Assembly: GCF_035594125.1 (NCBI RefSeq)
Contig: NC_087161.1
Coordinates: 1,280,001-1,344,000 of the forward strand
DNA from: Scylla paramamosain
Taxonomy: Eukaryota > Arthropoda > Malacostraca > Decapoda > Portunidae
DNA length: 64,000 nt
Reading direction: 5' to 3'
Below, piece by piece: positions 44,095 through 64,000 of the stretch (positions are counted from its first letter, which is position 1; every line of letters starts with the position of its first letter). The notes under the pieces are model-generated. The model had not been told where the DNA came from. It did no database searches and saw only the letters and a list, made by a program, of their open reading frames with translations. Both the position numbers and the translations under genes were made by a program.

Positions 44095-45150
44095 TTATTT
44101 TTATTTTTTTTATGTAGGAGGGCAATAAAGATTCAATGAAAAAAAAAAAGTCCACTGAGATACCGGTTCCCGAGTAGGATCCAAAGCGAGAGTAAAAAAA
44201 TTGAAGGATGAGAGTCTTGAAACCTCCCTCTTGAAGGAGTTCAAGTCATAGGAAGATGGAAGAAGTACAGAAGCAGGCAGGGAGTTCCAGAGTTTACCAG
44301 AGAAAGTAATGAATGATTGAGAATACTGGTTAACTCTTGCATTAGAGAGGTGGACAGAATAGGGGTGAGAGAAAGAAGAAAGTCTCGTGCAGCGAGGCCG
44401 CGGGAGGGGAGGCATGCAGTTAGCAAGATCAGAAGAGCAGTTAGCATGAAAATAGTGGTAGATAGTAAGAGATGCAACATTGCGGCGATGAAAAAGAGGC
44501 TGAAGACAGTCAGTCAGAGGAGAGGAGCTGATGAGACGAAAAGCTCTTGATTCCACCCTGTCTGAAAAAGCGGTATAAATGGAACAATCCCCCCCCCCAC
44601 CAACACATGTGAAGCATACACCATACATGGACGGATAAGGCCTTTGTAAAGAGTTAACATCTGGAGGAAGTGGGTGAGAAAAACTAGCGGAGACGTCTCA
44701 GAACGCCTAACTTCATAGTAGCTATTTTAGCTCAAGTTGAAATGTGAAGTTTCCAGTTTAGATTATAAGAAAAGGATAGACCGAGGGTGTTCAGTGTAGA
44801 AGAGGGGGACAGTTGAGTGTCACTGAAGAAGGGATAGTTGTCTGAAAGGTTGTGTCAGTTTGATAGATGGAGGAATTGAGTTTTTGAGGCACTGAAAAAT
44901 GCCAATTTTGCTCTGCCCCAGTCAGAAATTTTAGAGAGATTAGAAGTCAGGCGTCCTGTGGCTTCCCTGCTTGAATTGTTTACTTCCTGAAGGGTTGGAC
45001 GTCTTCGAAAAGACGTGGAAAAGTGCAGGGTGGTATCATCAGCGTAGGAGTGGATAGGACAAGAAGTTTAGTTTAGATCATTGACGAATAATAGGAAGAG
45101 AGTGGGTGACAGGACAGAACCCTGAGAAACACCACTGTTAATAGATTTAG
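44095..45150 (-). mobile_element. LINE family 2, largest copy: reverse transcriptase to poly(A)
   Basis: Minus strand from 45150: NSGVSQGSVLSPTLFLLFVNDL, then a YADDTTLHFSTSF catalytic box, SDWGRAKLAFFSASKTQFL, DRVESRAFRLISSSPLTDCL, SGKLWNSLPASV and NSFKREVSRL. The 3' UTR ends at an A-rich tail (T-rich 44085-44110 on plus). Stops and frameshifts are present. Confidence 0.85.
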
Positions 45151-46230
45151 GTTGCCTTTACCTTAATATTTTGTTAGGTCGGTGTCGCCTCTCCAGTGCA
45201 GGGGGCCCCACTCACTATGTGCCCGTTGGTGCCTCACTGACACGGCCTGTGTGTGCTGGCGAGAGCTCCGACACTTGTGACATCGTTTATTCAAGGTCAC
45301 ACACACACATACACACACACACACACATTATGTAAACACATGTTGTGTAATTATAGTCGCAGAGATTGGTATCATAAAAACACACACAGATGTTACATAA
45401 TTTCAGACTGAATTTACAATTATTGATAAATTATGTATGATGTAACATGTACATATACGAATTTATCTTTAGATTTGAGGGCCATCTCGCTGCAATAGAT
45501 CGAACGGCGCTACAAGTACAAAAATGAAATCGTTGAAAAGAAACGGTTGTCTCAGGAATGACTATAATATAATACTCCGTCCACTGCCCCTGTCCACTTT
45601 TGATTAGTTTTTATCTCTCAGTTGTCGCATTCACTTCCACCGTGCTGTACCTTCTTCAATCTTAAGTCCTGTGATCTGCTGACTGCCTTTATAAAACCTA
45701 ACTGATTTTCACCACATTAGAAGATTTATGACTGAAGGAAGACGCTAAGCAAGTGGAAGGGAATGCAACTGTATGTTCCTTGACAGCTGATCACGAGTAT
45801 GTCTGTAATTACTGTGAAAGTCTGCTGGGTAATGCATAAAGAGGGACAAATCTGAAAAGCCTATATGTGCTGCCTTGAATAAAGGTCTGTTGGAGATATA
45901 TAAAGTGCAGAAAAGTTTGTATGCACGATATGACTCTCGGGTTAGTGAATCATATTAGGATTATTGTCTGTGATGTATTGCCGGTATCATGAAAACGGCA
46001 CAAAAATAGTATCATGTTGACAAAATCATAATGGTCGTGATTTGTGTCAAGTCATGCAGAACAGGACGCATTGCAAGGGAGGATTTACGTAGAATCATTA
46101 ACTCAAATCGTTATAGGCGAGTTACTCGTATAACTAATTTTTGAAGCCCCTCTTATTTTCTTGTTTTCTTTCCTAAGTGAAATGTGAAGTCACAAGCGTG
46201 TGATTCTGGAGTGCCTTATTTCCACCCCAT
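45151..46230. other. Intergenic, no gene recognised
   Basis: Unique-looking A/T-rich sequence with one short CA tract at 45299-45328. Confidence 0.5.
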
Positions 46231-46980
46231 ATTAGTGAGTCCACACGGTCGAACAGTGCCCATCGGACAAAATTGTTACCAGATACGATGGAAAGGTGGT
46301 TTGGCACGTCTCAGGAATAATTGCAGACATACTCTGTTTAGATATTCTTGTTGAGTATTGAAGGGAAGTGTAGGAGCACCTTGTAGAAAGGTAAATCAAT
46401 GTTGCCTCTAGACGTGCTTTTGGTGATATGCTTTCCCTCATACAGGTGTCCTGCTTCGTTATGAAAGGTTTTACCTTCTCCAGTAAGTCGTAGAAGCTGT
46501 TTGGGTCCATCCTCATATAGTTTGTGAAATCTGATTCATAACCAATACACAGTTCATGTAAAATGGCTGCATGACTTCCCCTTTCTCTTCGTGTTTTTAA
46601 CCAGTCTTTGCAACTTTCCCTTCTTGTCACCTTGTCCTCACACAGTGCAGCAATTATTATGCTATATAGTGTAATTTTCTTGGTTTTTTTTTTTTTTATC
46701 TTCTTGTGCTGCATGGTGAATGTACCGCACTAGACGCTGGCAACAACCACCTGTCGCCGAAATCCACACTAACACTGACGTAAATACCTGCATTTTGCTA
46801 ACGGACATCAGCTTCGAACATTGTCTGCCGGTCTTTATCTGGTGAACAGAGTAGAAACTGAGGTTTACAAATTTATCTGATACCACTGTTTGTTGCCATA
46901 TCAACTTCCCTCATTTAAAAGCTTGACGTGGTAGCAGTGTTTGTCTGACGGACACTTCGAACGTGTGGACGCATCCTAAT
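46231..46980 (-). mobile_element. Truncated PIF/Harbinger (HARBI1-like) DNA transposon with terminal inverted repeats
   Basis: The minus frame 46714-46232 matches the N-terminal half of HARBI1-type transposases (RRERGSHAAILHELCIG, YMRMDPNSFYDLLEKVKPFI, TKQDTCMRESISP, RISKQSMSAIIPETCQ) and then runs straight into the left terminus, losing the DDE core. Ends: TGAGTCCACACGGTCGAACA on the left and CACTTCGAACGTGTGGACGC on the right are imperfect inverted repeats flanked by ATTAG/CTAAT. An internally deleted, non-autonomous copy. Confidence 0.8.
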
Positions 46981-46982
46981 AT

Positions 46983-46985
<3 letters not shown>

Positions 46986-47064
<79 letters not shown>
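46986..47064. repeat. (CT)n at the left edge of DHDH unit B
   Basis: Equivalent tracts start units C (54952-55031) and D (61830-61909) and are followed by the same CTGATgAGCCT/TTTTGCCTC sequence. Confidence 0.95.
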
Positions 47065-47068
<4 letters not shown>

Positions 47069-47160
47069 TGATAAGCCTACTGTGCATATCTTTTGCCTCA
47101 TTATCTCTTACAAAACAAAACATCCCTACTAACCCACACAAACGAACACTTCTAGAATAT

Positions 47161-48359
47161 ATTTGAGGCGCGCGTTACAACAACGACGTACGTACAACAA
47201 CGACGTAACCGTGTTTTTGCCTGCTCCGTGTGGTAGAAGGGTGTAAAAGTCTCGTGGTGATGTCGGCCAAGTCATATTCGACCATCTAAGCACCTGTACT
47301 AAGGCTCAAAGTCGAGCGTAGTGCGGAGAAAATTTCTCTGGACTAACATCTCGAAAGCGGTACAACAACGACGCAACCTGCTCCTCCCAGCCTCACGTGC
47401 GTATGGCCAATCAGCGGCGCGGTTGCAGCCGCCCGGCGCGGGCGAGCCAATCACAGCACCGCTGCCATGTTTACCAGCGCCGTTGCCATGGTGACAACAC
47501 ACTCACCATGTGCTCATCCACTCTGCCCTTTAACACGCCCGAGCACAGACGCACGCTACCTTTCTCGTGACTCTTTACGCAACTATGGCTACTAGAGTGC
47601 AGACGAAAGTGTCACAGCATCTTGCTGTGGCCACCAGCCTTACGTAAGTTTTTTAAATCCCCAGTCAACCCGACTTAGTGGGTTGAAGGGGGATTTAAAG
47701 GGTTGGTAAATCCGCTAAGGGCATTGCCAGGATCAAACAGACGTATCCTGGTAATCAACTTAACTGTCTCAAGCCAGTGTAAAGGATGAGAGCCAACTAT
47801 ATTCATTGAATACAAAAAAAAAAAAAAAAAAAAAAAATTCGTTTCTTCATAATGTTCTTGACATAGCGGCTTTCCATTAATACTTACCAGAATGCATGCA
47901 CAAACAAAATTATCAGCATTACACACTGTTAGTCATAGCAGGACGTCAAAGTTATGGTAGGAGTAATAACGTGCCGGTAATGAGTAAGTTTTATTTTTTA
48001 CGCTCGGAAAAAAATTCATAAAAAATTTATTTATGTACCAATCTTCATGAAACTTTCACCTAATACTATGTGTAATAGGCTCTAACACATTATTAACAAA
48101 TGAAAACAATATCGGGAAAAAAAAATTATTACCTACGGTATACGCGTTAATTAACGCGTAAGTCATCCACCCAAAATCGTCACCTATCACTTCGAAACCT
48201 ACATCCCCAAACAGGACTACCCAAGACCTTTCAAATGATGTATAATACTTACTTATTTAAGGGTATCCTTTTGTGCGCAATCAGTGTTTAACTTTGAGCG
48301 CGTTTTTCTCGAAACTTCCATTTCTCGGTTACGTCGTTGTTGCGCCGCGCGCCTCATTT
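47161..48359. mobile_element. Terminal-inverted-repeat element with GC-rich promoter-like end, inserted in DHDH unit B
   Basis: GAGGCGCGCG at 47165 and CGCGCGCCTC ending at 48355 form inverted termini that continue with ACAACAACGACGTA(ACC) on both sides (repeated in tandem at the left end). ATTT at 47161-47164 and 48356-48359 flanks it as a likely 4-bp target duplication. The equivalent sites at about 55127 (unit C) and 61999 (unit D) lack it. Inside, 47330-47600 is GC-rich with several CCAAT boxes, and a 59-nt frame (47585-47643) opens with ATGGCTACT and ends at a GTAAGT donor. No transposase seen; superfamily unassigned. Confidence 0.78.
47585..47643 (+). CDS. Possible first coding exon carried by the TIR element
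   Basis: ATG in the context AACTATGGCT opens a 19-codon frame (MATRVQTKVSQHLAVATSLT when completed) that ends at AC|GTAAGT, a strong donor. It lies just downstream of the GC-rich, CCAAT-containing block. No following exon was identified, so this may be a relic or a promoter-plus-exon cassette. Confidence 0.35.
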
Positions 48360-48566
48360 ATTTTCACAACGGCACTATATGACTTCGGTGCGCCTTACCC
48401 CAGTCTTTACATCTTATCCATGTACATTCCCTTCTCTAAAAAGGAAAGCATCTGACAAATGAGCGGAATATTCTCTATTTTCAGTGGCGGCTCATCATAG
48501 AAGGATAGTTTCCGTGGCTCTCAGCCTGTAGCGCCGCCTGCCCTCAGTGGCGCTGGCGTGCAGTGT

Positions 48567-52196
<3,630 letters not shown>

Positions 52197-52293
52197 GTTG
52201 CAGACAGCTGTTGGAAACTATATTGTCACTCAATAATATATTGAATTATGTCCTAGATGGAATGTGAAAGAGAAGATGTATCAGAGCCAAGGT

Positions 52294-52885
52294 AAAGGCT
52301 CTGTGTCACACTGGCACTTTTTCCGTCGATTAATGCGATTTCTGTCGATTTTTCATCGTTCCGCATGAACTTATCGCATGAATTTGTCAGACAATCAGGA
52401 TCGTTTCCGCCTGCAAATTTCCGCATTTGTTTACATTTACAAGACCACGACCGAGACTCTCCGCGTGGCTTCAAGCTGTCTCACAGAGCGTTATTACCGC
52501 CTCTACGCTTCGTCATGGAAGGAAAACCACATCCAAGCTGGACACTCCTTTCAGAGGAGTTCCTTGTGGAAAGCATAAGGAGCCATAAGTGCCTCTGTCA
52601 CCACAAGGATGAATCTTATATGAAGAAAGGCCTGAAAAGAGCGGCTTACAACGCAGTCACCTGTGCCCTCCAATACTGTGTCTCAAAATACACAGTATTA
52701 GTTTCAGAGCTGCGTATCTTTGCCGCAGTGTGGACTCCATGTTTGTTTACACTCCTTGGTCTATGCCAACGGAAAGTTTCAGACGAAACACCGTTTGTGT
52801 GTGACAGGCCGCAGCCAAGATATCGGCGATTTTCAGAAAAACGACGGAAAAAGTTGACGGAAAAAGTGCGTGTGACACCGCCTTA
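52294..52885 (+). mobile_element. PIF/Harbinger-like non-autonomous element with MADF remnant
   Basis: The left end AGGCTCTGTGTCACACTGGC and the following ACTTTTTCCGTC are mirrored at the right end by GACGGAAAAAGTGCGTGTGACACCGCCT. TAA and TTA flank the ends. The insertion is absent upstream of copy C at about 60390. Inside, the plus frame has SEEFLVESIRSHKCL and YMKKGLKRAAYNAV, a recognisable MADF-type DNA-binding domain, the kind of second protein PIF/Harbinger elements encode. Transposase is missing. Confidence 0.72.
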
Positions 52886-52975
52886 GTTAATCAGACTTAT
52901 CCAATTGTAGCATGTCACATGAACCACTGTGTCACGCTGCTCTGCACTATCCCTCCAGCGTGTTACTCCGTATCA

Positions 52976-53012
<37 letters not shown>

Positions 53013-54949
53013 TATTTTCCTGGTGATCTATTTTATGAAATGTTTCGTACATTGAAATTATACACGTGGAATGGATGTTTCTAGCTAATATAAAAGTCCT
53101 GGTTCAAAATCAGACTGATGTTGGGCTTCTGCAAGCCAAGTTCTATAGTTTGTTCTGTCTGTTGTGTTCCTATTAATACCTTAGAGTGGAGATTGAAAAC
53201 ACATAATGCTGGGTTTCAAATAACCGGGTTAATAATCTACCTGGGGATGATACTCCATTATTCGGTTTTTAAATGTAAGTAAAAGTAAAGAAAATTCATA
53301 TTATGTGTACGCAGGCGTGAAGTTCACAGAGTACAGCGTGTCAAGAGTATGGCAACACCACGATGCTGTCTAGCCACCCCCCCCCAGCAACATTACGGTG
53401 ACCTTGAGCCGGTGGAGTGACTGGCTTGTTGTCATGCAAGCAGAATACTCAGGCAGTTTCACCCTAAATATTTTCTAATCAAAGAATGATTTTAGTTTGT
53501 CCAAGTTCGGCAGCGTGTGGTCAATGTGGTGTACTCGCAGTGAGGACGTTATCTCACTAATCAATATTAATACGAGGACACATGTGCACAGTCTCTCTCT
53601 CTCTCTCTTGGTAAATACGGCTAAGCACACACACACACACACACATATATCATTGAAGCTAGACCTTACCTCTATTTTGCAAAGGTGAAGCACAAGTATC
53701 GGTGAAACAGATGTGCAGTGCGAAGGGAAGGCCTTTGCAGTATTACCCACAGTGGTACTTCTCTCCCACCTGGTGCCCAACGTTGCCATATGCGTTTTCG
53801 GCAGTGGTCCGGTGTCGTAGATTTAAGTGACCAGCTGGTTTCAAGTGATGAAGTGCGCGCGCAGCCTTACTTTCACTGCCAGACGTATGTCTCATCTACT
53901 CCCACGGCAACTCGCATACCTCCCTGGACTCCCTCTTAAGGGCTGTCATAATGCAATACAACCAGGACTCCCCGCATTCAGTGAGGTACGCCTGCAGGCT
54001 CTCAGTAACGAACGGAAGTACTCCACCATTTTAAAAGCAAGAAATTCATGTTCGAAGTTGATCATGAGGCTCCTGTTTACCTATCTACCTTCAGTGGGAA
54101 GAATGACGTGCTGCTGCCTTAGGCTCTGGCCTTTAAAACATGCAGATTCCTTGTTGTTCATATAGCATGTAAAGACAACGTAGGAGCTGACCTCTTAAAT
54201 AGATCTTGTTGAAGTTCCTCCAGTTACTCAGCTTTATCTTAGTTTTAGTTTTGGCTTCTTCCTCATTTCGTAATCTACTTACTGAAGATTTTTTGTTCGG
54301 AGGGAAGGAGGATAGTACAAGGACCGTCAGCGCCAACACCTTGTTCACCTACACACTCCACCACCAACACTCGTGCCTTTATAATCACCAATCTCCAGCC
54401 TTTCTTTCTCTCAGAAAACCGAACCACGGGATCAACACTTTAATTCGCCGGCTTCCTACTTAACCACCGCCCCCCATTCGTCCCTACCAGTCCATCCTGA
54501 GGGTAGGCGAGGTCCCTCAGAAGCTCATCATTCTCTTCACGGTAGAGCACTGCGAGCTTTTCCTCTACTCGCACACTCCTGCTCTGCCTGGCGCTTCTCA
54601 AGATGTCCCAGAAAATTTTCCCCTGCTTAGGATGAGGCAGACACCTTGTCACTGAAGCTGTTTTTCTTCGATACACCTTGTTACGCCTCCTATTCTCTGT
54701 CTGCTGTCCTTCATCTGGCGTCGAATGGGGGGTACCTTACGTGTCTGTTTTGCCTAATTTTGCGTCTTTACTTTGTTGTTGTCTTCTTACATAAACCAAT
54801 TAATGCTTCTAGGGTTTGCCTTTCTCTGCTGAATAGACGCACGAGTCTTGAGCGAGAGGACGTGGCCTCTCGCTGCACTTGTATTCTGTTTATTGTCTTC
54901 ACTTATTTACACAGGTGATTCGGCAGTGCCTTATCTTCACGCCTGAGAT

Positions 54950-54950
<1 letters not shown>
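52886..54950. other. Upstream region of DHDH-B; 1.4 kb not shared with unit C
   Basis: 52886-53480 aligns by eye with 60385-61740 of unit C (minus the solo LTR). From about 53490 to 54945 similarity ends. That part includes a minus-strand 78-codon frame (54676-54440, with VRVEEKLAVLYREENDELLR) of unknown nature. Confidence 0.5.
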
Positions 54951-55033
<83 letters not shown>

Positions 55034-55340
55034 GCTGATGAGCCTGCTGATGCATCTCCTTTTGCCTCGTTATCTCTTACAAAATATCCTAACTGACCAC
55101 ACAAATGAGTACTTCCTAGAATGTATTTATGGTTTTCGCAACGACGCTATATTACTTCGCGGCGCCTAACCCCAGTCTTTATATCTTATCCATGAACATT
55201 CTCTTCTCTAAAAGATAAAGCATCTGACAAATATGAGGAATATTCTCATTATTTTTATTGGTGACACATCATAGGAGGATAATTTCCATAGATCTCATCC
55301 TGGAGCGCCGCCTGCCTTCAGTGGCGCCGGCGTGCAGTGT

Positions 55341-60303
<4,963 letters not shown>

Positions 60304-60491
60304 GTTGCAGACAGCTTTTGGAAATTATAGTCACTCACTAATATACTGGATTATGTCGTAGATGAAATGTGAAAGATATGTATCATAGACAAGTCATTTA
60401 GTCACACACATCCAATAATTGCTGTAGCTTGTCCCATTAACCAGTGTCATGCTGCTCTCCACCATCCCTCCAGCGTGTTACTCTGTATCAA

Positions 60492-60563
<72 letters not shown>

Positions 60564-60606
60564 TACTGTCTTGCTGATCTATTTTCTGAAATGTTCCGTA
60601 CATATT

Positions 60607-61396
60607 GAAACTGTAAATGCCGTCATGTCTGTAGTGGTTCAGGGTGACAAACGACCCAGTCGTTTACTCACTTTAATGCGGTTAACCTGTAGTGATAATT
60701 CATTGACATCAGCACGAGGCTTATTGAAATATAATAAATCATTCACATGCAGATAAGACACATTGGTATCATAAAAAGATAACTGATTCCGTGATAATTT
60801 AGTGCAATATGATAAACAAAATACATAATGGTTTAAGCATTAATAATGATAAAGAATAAAATAAACGCAAATGTGATACATATATAATAATTCCCAGTGT
60901 ATTTTAACACGTAGTAGTTACTTAGCTAATTAACCACAACGTAACACTTACGACTATGAGGGTCGGCGTTTGAAGGTCTAGGGTTTATGGAGAAAACCAA
61001 GTGTGAGTCGTGACACCTCTCTCTCTCTGAAGACTGGGCGCAATTTGTCCCTTTCTGAGGTTGCTGGAGTGGATATACGACGCGGGTGGCCCATTTGTTC
61101 ACAATCAGCAGAGTTCCTGTGTCTTATCTATCCTGCGCGATGCGTCATTTACAGAATCAAAAAAATTCCTCTGTGTCTTATCTACGCTGTGCCATCAACT
61201 TAACCGCGTAAACACGATCCTCAATACCTCTCTACAGCTTAGCTCTCCACAGCTAGTTCCTCTCGCACAACTACACAACTGCAGCTAACCACTCTAATAA
61301 ATTTAGTTTCCTTATTGTTACACATGCTTCACATTAGTCTCTCACCAACAGCCTCACAGGACATAGTGAGGCGACACAGCTGGCAACTACAGAAAC
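60607..61396. mobile_element. Solo LTR (780 bp) with 5-bp target duplication
   Basis: TGTAAATGCC at 60612 and GGCAACTACA ending at 61391 are near-inverted TG...CA termini, flanked by GAAAC at 60607-60611 and at 61392-61396. The corresponding place in unit B (about 53055) is uninterrupted. An AATAAA occurs at about 61297. No internal region is present, so this is a recombined solo LTR. Confidence 0.8.
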
Positions 61397-61825
61397 ATAC
61401 ACGTGGAAGGAATGTTTCTAGCTAATATAAAGTCCTGAGGCGAAAATCAGACTGGTGTTGGGCTTCTACAAGCCAAATGCTTTAGTTTTGTTGTGTCCGT
61501 TGTTCCTGGTAACACCTTAGAGTTGAGATTGAAAACACATAATGCTGGGTTTCAAATACCCTGGTTAATAATCTACCTGGGGATGATACTCTATTATTCG
61601 ATTTTTAGATATGAGTGAAAGTAGCGAAAATTCATTTTATGTTTACCCAAGCGTGAATTTCACAGCGTACAGCGAGACAAGCGTATGGCAACACTACGAT
61701 GTTGCTCGACGGTGATGGCGACCTGGAACCACTGAATTGAATGACATCTTATCAAGCAAGTGTTCAAGTACTTGCACTTCAAGTTGAGGAAGAGTTACGT
61801 AAATATTCTTCTGCCATATTCACCC

Positions 61826-61910
<85 letters not shown>

Positions 61911-62213
61911 GCTAAGGTTGCTAATGCATCTCTTTTTGCCTCACTATCTCTTACAAAACTTCCTTACTGACCACGCACAAAGAGTACTTCCTAGAATGTA
62001 TTTATGGTTTTCACAACGGCGCCATGACTTCGCAGCGTCCTACCCCAGTCTTTACATCTTATCCATGTACATTCTCTTCTCTAAAAGGGAAAGCATCTGT
62101 CAAATGTGCGGAATATTCTCTTTATTGTCATTGGCAGCGCATTATAGAAAGATAGATTCCGTAGCTCTCAGCCTGGAGCCCCGTCTGCCCTCAGTGGCGT
62201 TGGCGTGCAGTGT

Positions 62214-63682
62214 TTACATGGCGTCCTGAGGATACACAGTCCCCACCTGGGTCCGAATTTGCTCCATGACCTCCGCCACCGTGATGGACTCTGCGTGGGG
62301 CATCCCGGGACTCTCCAGCAGACCTGTAGGGAAGGGACAGTGATCTGTGACATTCAAGAACATAAATAAAACAAAGGAAGATCCAAGAAACCGTCACGCC
62401 AATACGTGGAAGTCTCTAAATTAAATATACTAACAACCTATCATCCTCACCAGCAAATTTATTAAATCTCTTAAAGTTCCCTAATGCTTCGGCACTAACA
62501 AACTCATTACTTAATCTATTCTGGCGCAGAAAACGTAGTCAAGGTTCCAATTATTAAGTATCTTGTCATCTCTACCCTACAATTAACGTCTAGTTTAGTG
62601 CAGGTTTTCGAGTTGTTTTCAACGTTGTTTTGATTATTGTGATGATAGTGTAACAAGAATTTGCATCATGAGAAAAAAAAAAAAAAACGTCATGAGAACC
62701 AAACTAACCATCTCTGTGACCATTGAAAACTGTCCTTATGAAAGTCCTATGCGTTTCAGAACACGAGCCTGTATTCAAGAATAAGAACAGTGACTAGGAA
62801 GAAGAGAATGAAGACTAGCACCATTACAGACAACACATTACAAATTACACCCACCTTCGTTGAGGCACCTGCGCACCTCCGCCGCCTCGTACATCAGTCC
62901 CTCGCTGTTGTTGTAGTGGAATGTGAAGGAATTCTTCGGCAGCGGGTGAACTGATTTACCCCACGGACCCTCCATGACTTCCGGGCACTTCATGGGGTGG
63001 TGAACCTGGCATGAGACACAGCACTCGTTATATGCTCCACGTGGCCTCGTTGCTGGGGCGTCAAAATTCCATTGAATCATTCTGTCATCATCTTGTAAAT
63101 TAACAGAGTGCAACAGGAGCTTGAAGTTTTAATTACTGCTGGCGGTAATCTAATTACTCAGCTCAATAAGGGCAAATATACTCTACAGAAGAATATGTCA
63201 ATGATACAATAACGATGTTTATCATTTGGGAGTAATTTCAACTTAACTTGAAATATAAACAAGAACCTCACCGAAATCGAAAGTAAATTAATTCAGGCTT
63301 TCATGCGTATCTCTTTTGTGTATTTATTGTCCAATATATCGAAAACTAAGCGACAAATGGAAGTATAAATGTAAATAGAGCTAAGTCAATATATAAAACC
63401 TGGAAACTGTGACTGTGTTAGCAAATATGCAAAAATAGAGGAATAAAAATTGCTCATGGGTTTCATTAAAATACTGGTTAATTCTTACCAATACACAATT
63501 GAAAAATTCAGAAAGAAGGAAAGAGAAGAACAGTAAGTCAATAAATTAATATTTGAATTTTCACGAATAAAATAAAAGATCAGATATTCTGAAGATGCTC
63601 TGACAGACAAACCACAAAATGTTGATTATTCTCAAGTACTATTTAGAAATATAACCAGGATAATTTTTACCATCAGATCGGA

Positions 63683-63722
<40 letters not shown>

Positions 63723-63863
63723 TTTCTCTCTTTCTACCTTTATGGTGCCCTTAGTGCCGACAATGAACGCCTCGGAGAGAAGGTCGGCTCTCATGGACGC
63801 AGAGAGGGAAGCCACGCGGCCGTTGGAGTACACGAGGCAGGCGCTGATGGTCTCGTCCACGCC
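62214..63863 (-). CDS. DHDH: Dihydrodiol dehydrogenase-like oxidoreductase, copy D (5' part beyond window)
   Basis: Exons 5 (63863-63738), 6 (63005-62855) and 7 (62322/3-62214) are present, with lengths 126, 151 and 110 nt as in B and C. The protein ends VYPQDAM. Exons 1-4 should lie to the right of base 64000. All visible splice sites and frames are intact. Confidence 0.92.
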
Positions 63864-64000
63864 CTGCCGCGGGAGAAGACGGAACTTTATATCGTTCGCG
63901 AACATCTGACTCTGAATTCAGTGGTTTTTCCTTACGCTCAATGAAATGGTCTGATGTAAGTTTAGAATACATCTTCTAAACACCACTGGTTGCAAAAAAT

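Noticed and set aside
52365..52886. A 173-codon plus-strand host gene
   Set aside because: The frame lies entirely within TIRs that are absent from the paralogous unit, so it is transposon-derived, and its ends translate the TIRs.
54133..54383. A fourth secreted-family gene with TATA (54377-54384, minus) and a signal-like MNKVLALTVLVLSS reading
   Set aside because: The codon at the start position is GTG, the TATA box is too close for a normal leader, and the downstream frame has no family features; at best a decayed relic.

Overview
The window reads as nuclear DNA of an arthropod, most likely a decapod crustacean. This is inferred from spliced genes with GT-AG introns, extremely dense and long dinucleotide microsatellites, many degraded LINE and DNA-transposon copies, and two arthropod-style receptor families (a divergent ionotropic receptor and a lectin-bearing Cys-loop channel). 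Most long open frames in the window are simple-repeat artefacts. The real genes are built of short exons, which I joined by checking splice signals, codon phase and family motifs by hand.

Left third (1-17,550), all on the minus strand. An ionotropic receptor (IR) gene has eleven exons from 7,350 down to 633; its 5' exons were not found. Next to it, an apparently complete six-exon gene (17,549-9,498, 873 aa predicted) encodes signal peptide, pentraxin-like domain, C-type lectin domain, LDL-receptor class A repeat and a full Cys-loop ligand-gated channel. This is the most remarkable object in the window.

Middle third (17,550-38,000), mostly repeats. Three small genes (21,446 +, 25,705 -, 35,519 +) share one design: TATA box, a 12-nt first coding exon of four codons, a phase-0 intron inside the signal peptide, then one exon for a cysteine-free secreted protein with a common helical motif around Leu-Pro. 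They look like a fast-diverging paralogous family of unknown function. The first carries an apparent frameshift in an 18-bp minisatellite.

Right third (38,956-64,000). A tandem array on the minus strand holds four genes for a Gfo/Idh/MocA oxidoreductase resembling dimeric dihydrodiol dehydrogenase (DHDH). Copy A (43,165-38,956), B (52,196-48,567) and C (60,303-55,341) are intact with seven coding exons each. Copy D is cut by the right edge (exons 5-7 visible). B, C and D are near-identical recent duplicates, introns included. Each has gained private insertions, which the other copies reveal as empty sites: in B a 1.19-kb element with GC-rich terminal inverted repeats and a 0.59-kb PIF/Harbinger-like element with a MADF relic; in C a LINE fragment and a 780-bp solo LTR with a 5-bp target duplication. 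A truncated PIF/Harbinger (HARBI1-like) element lies just left of unit B.
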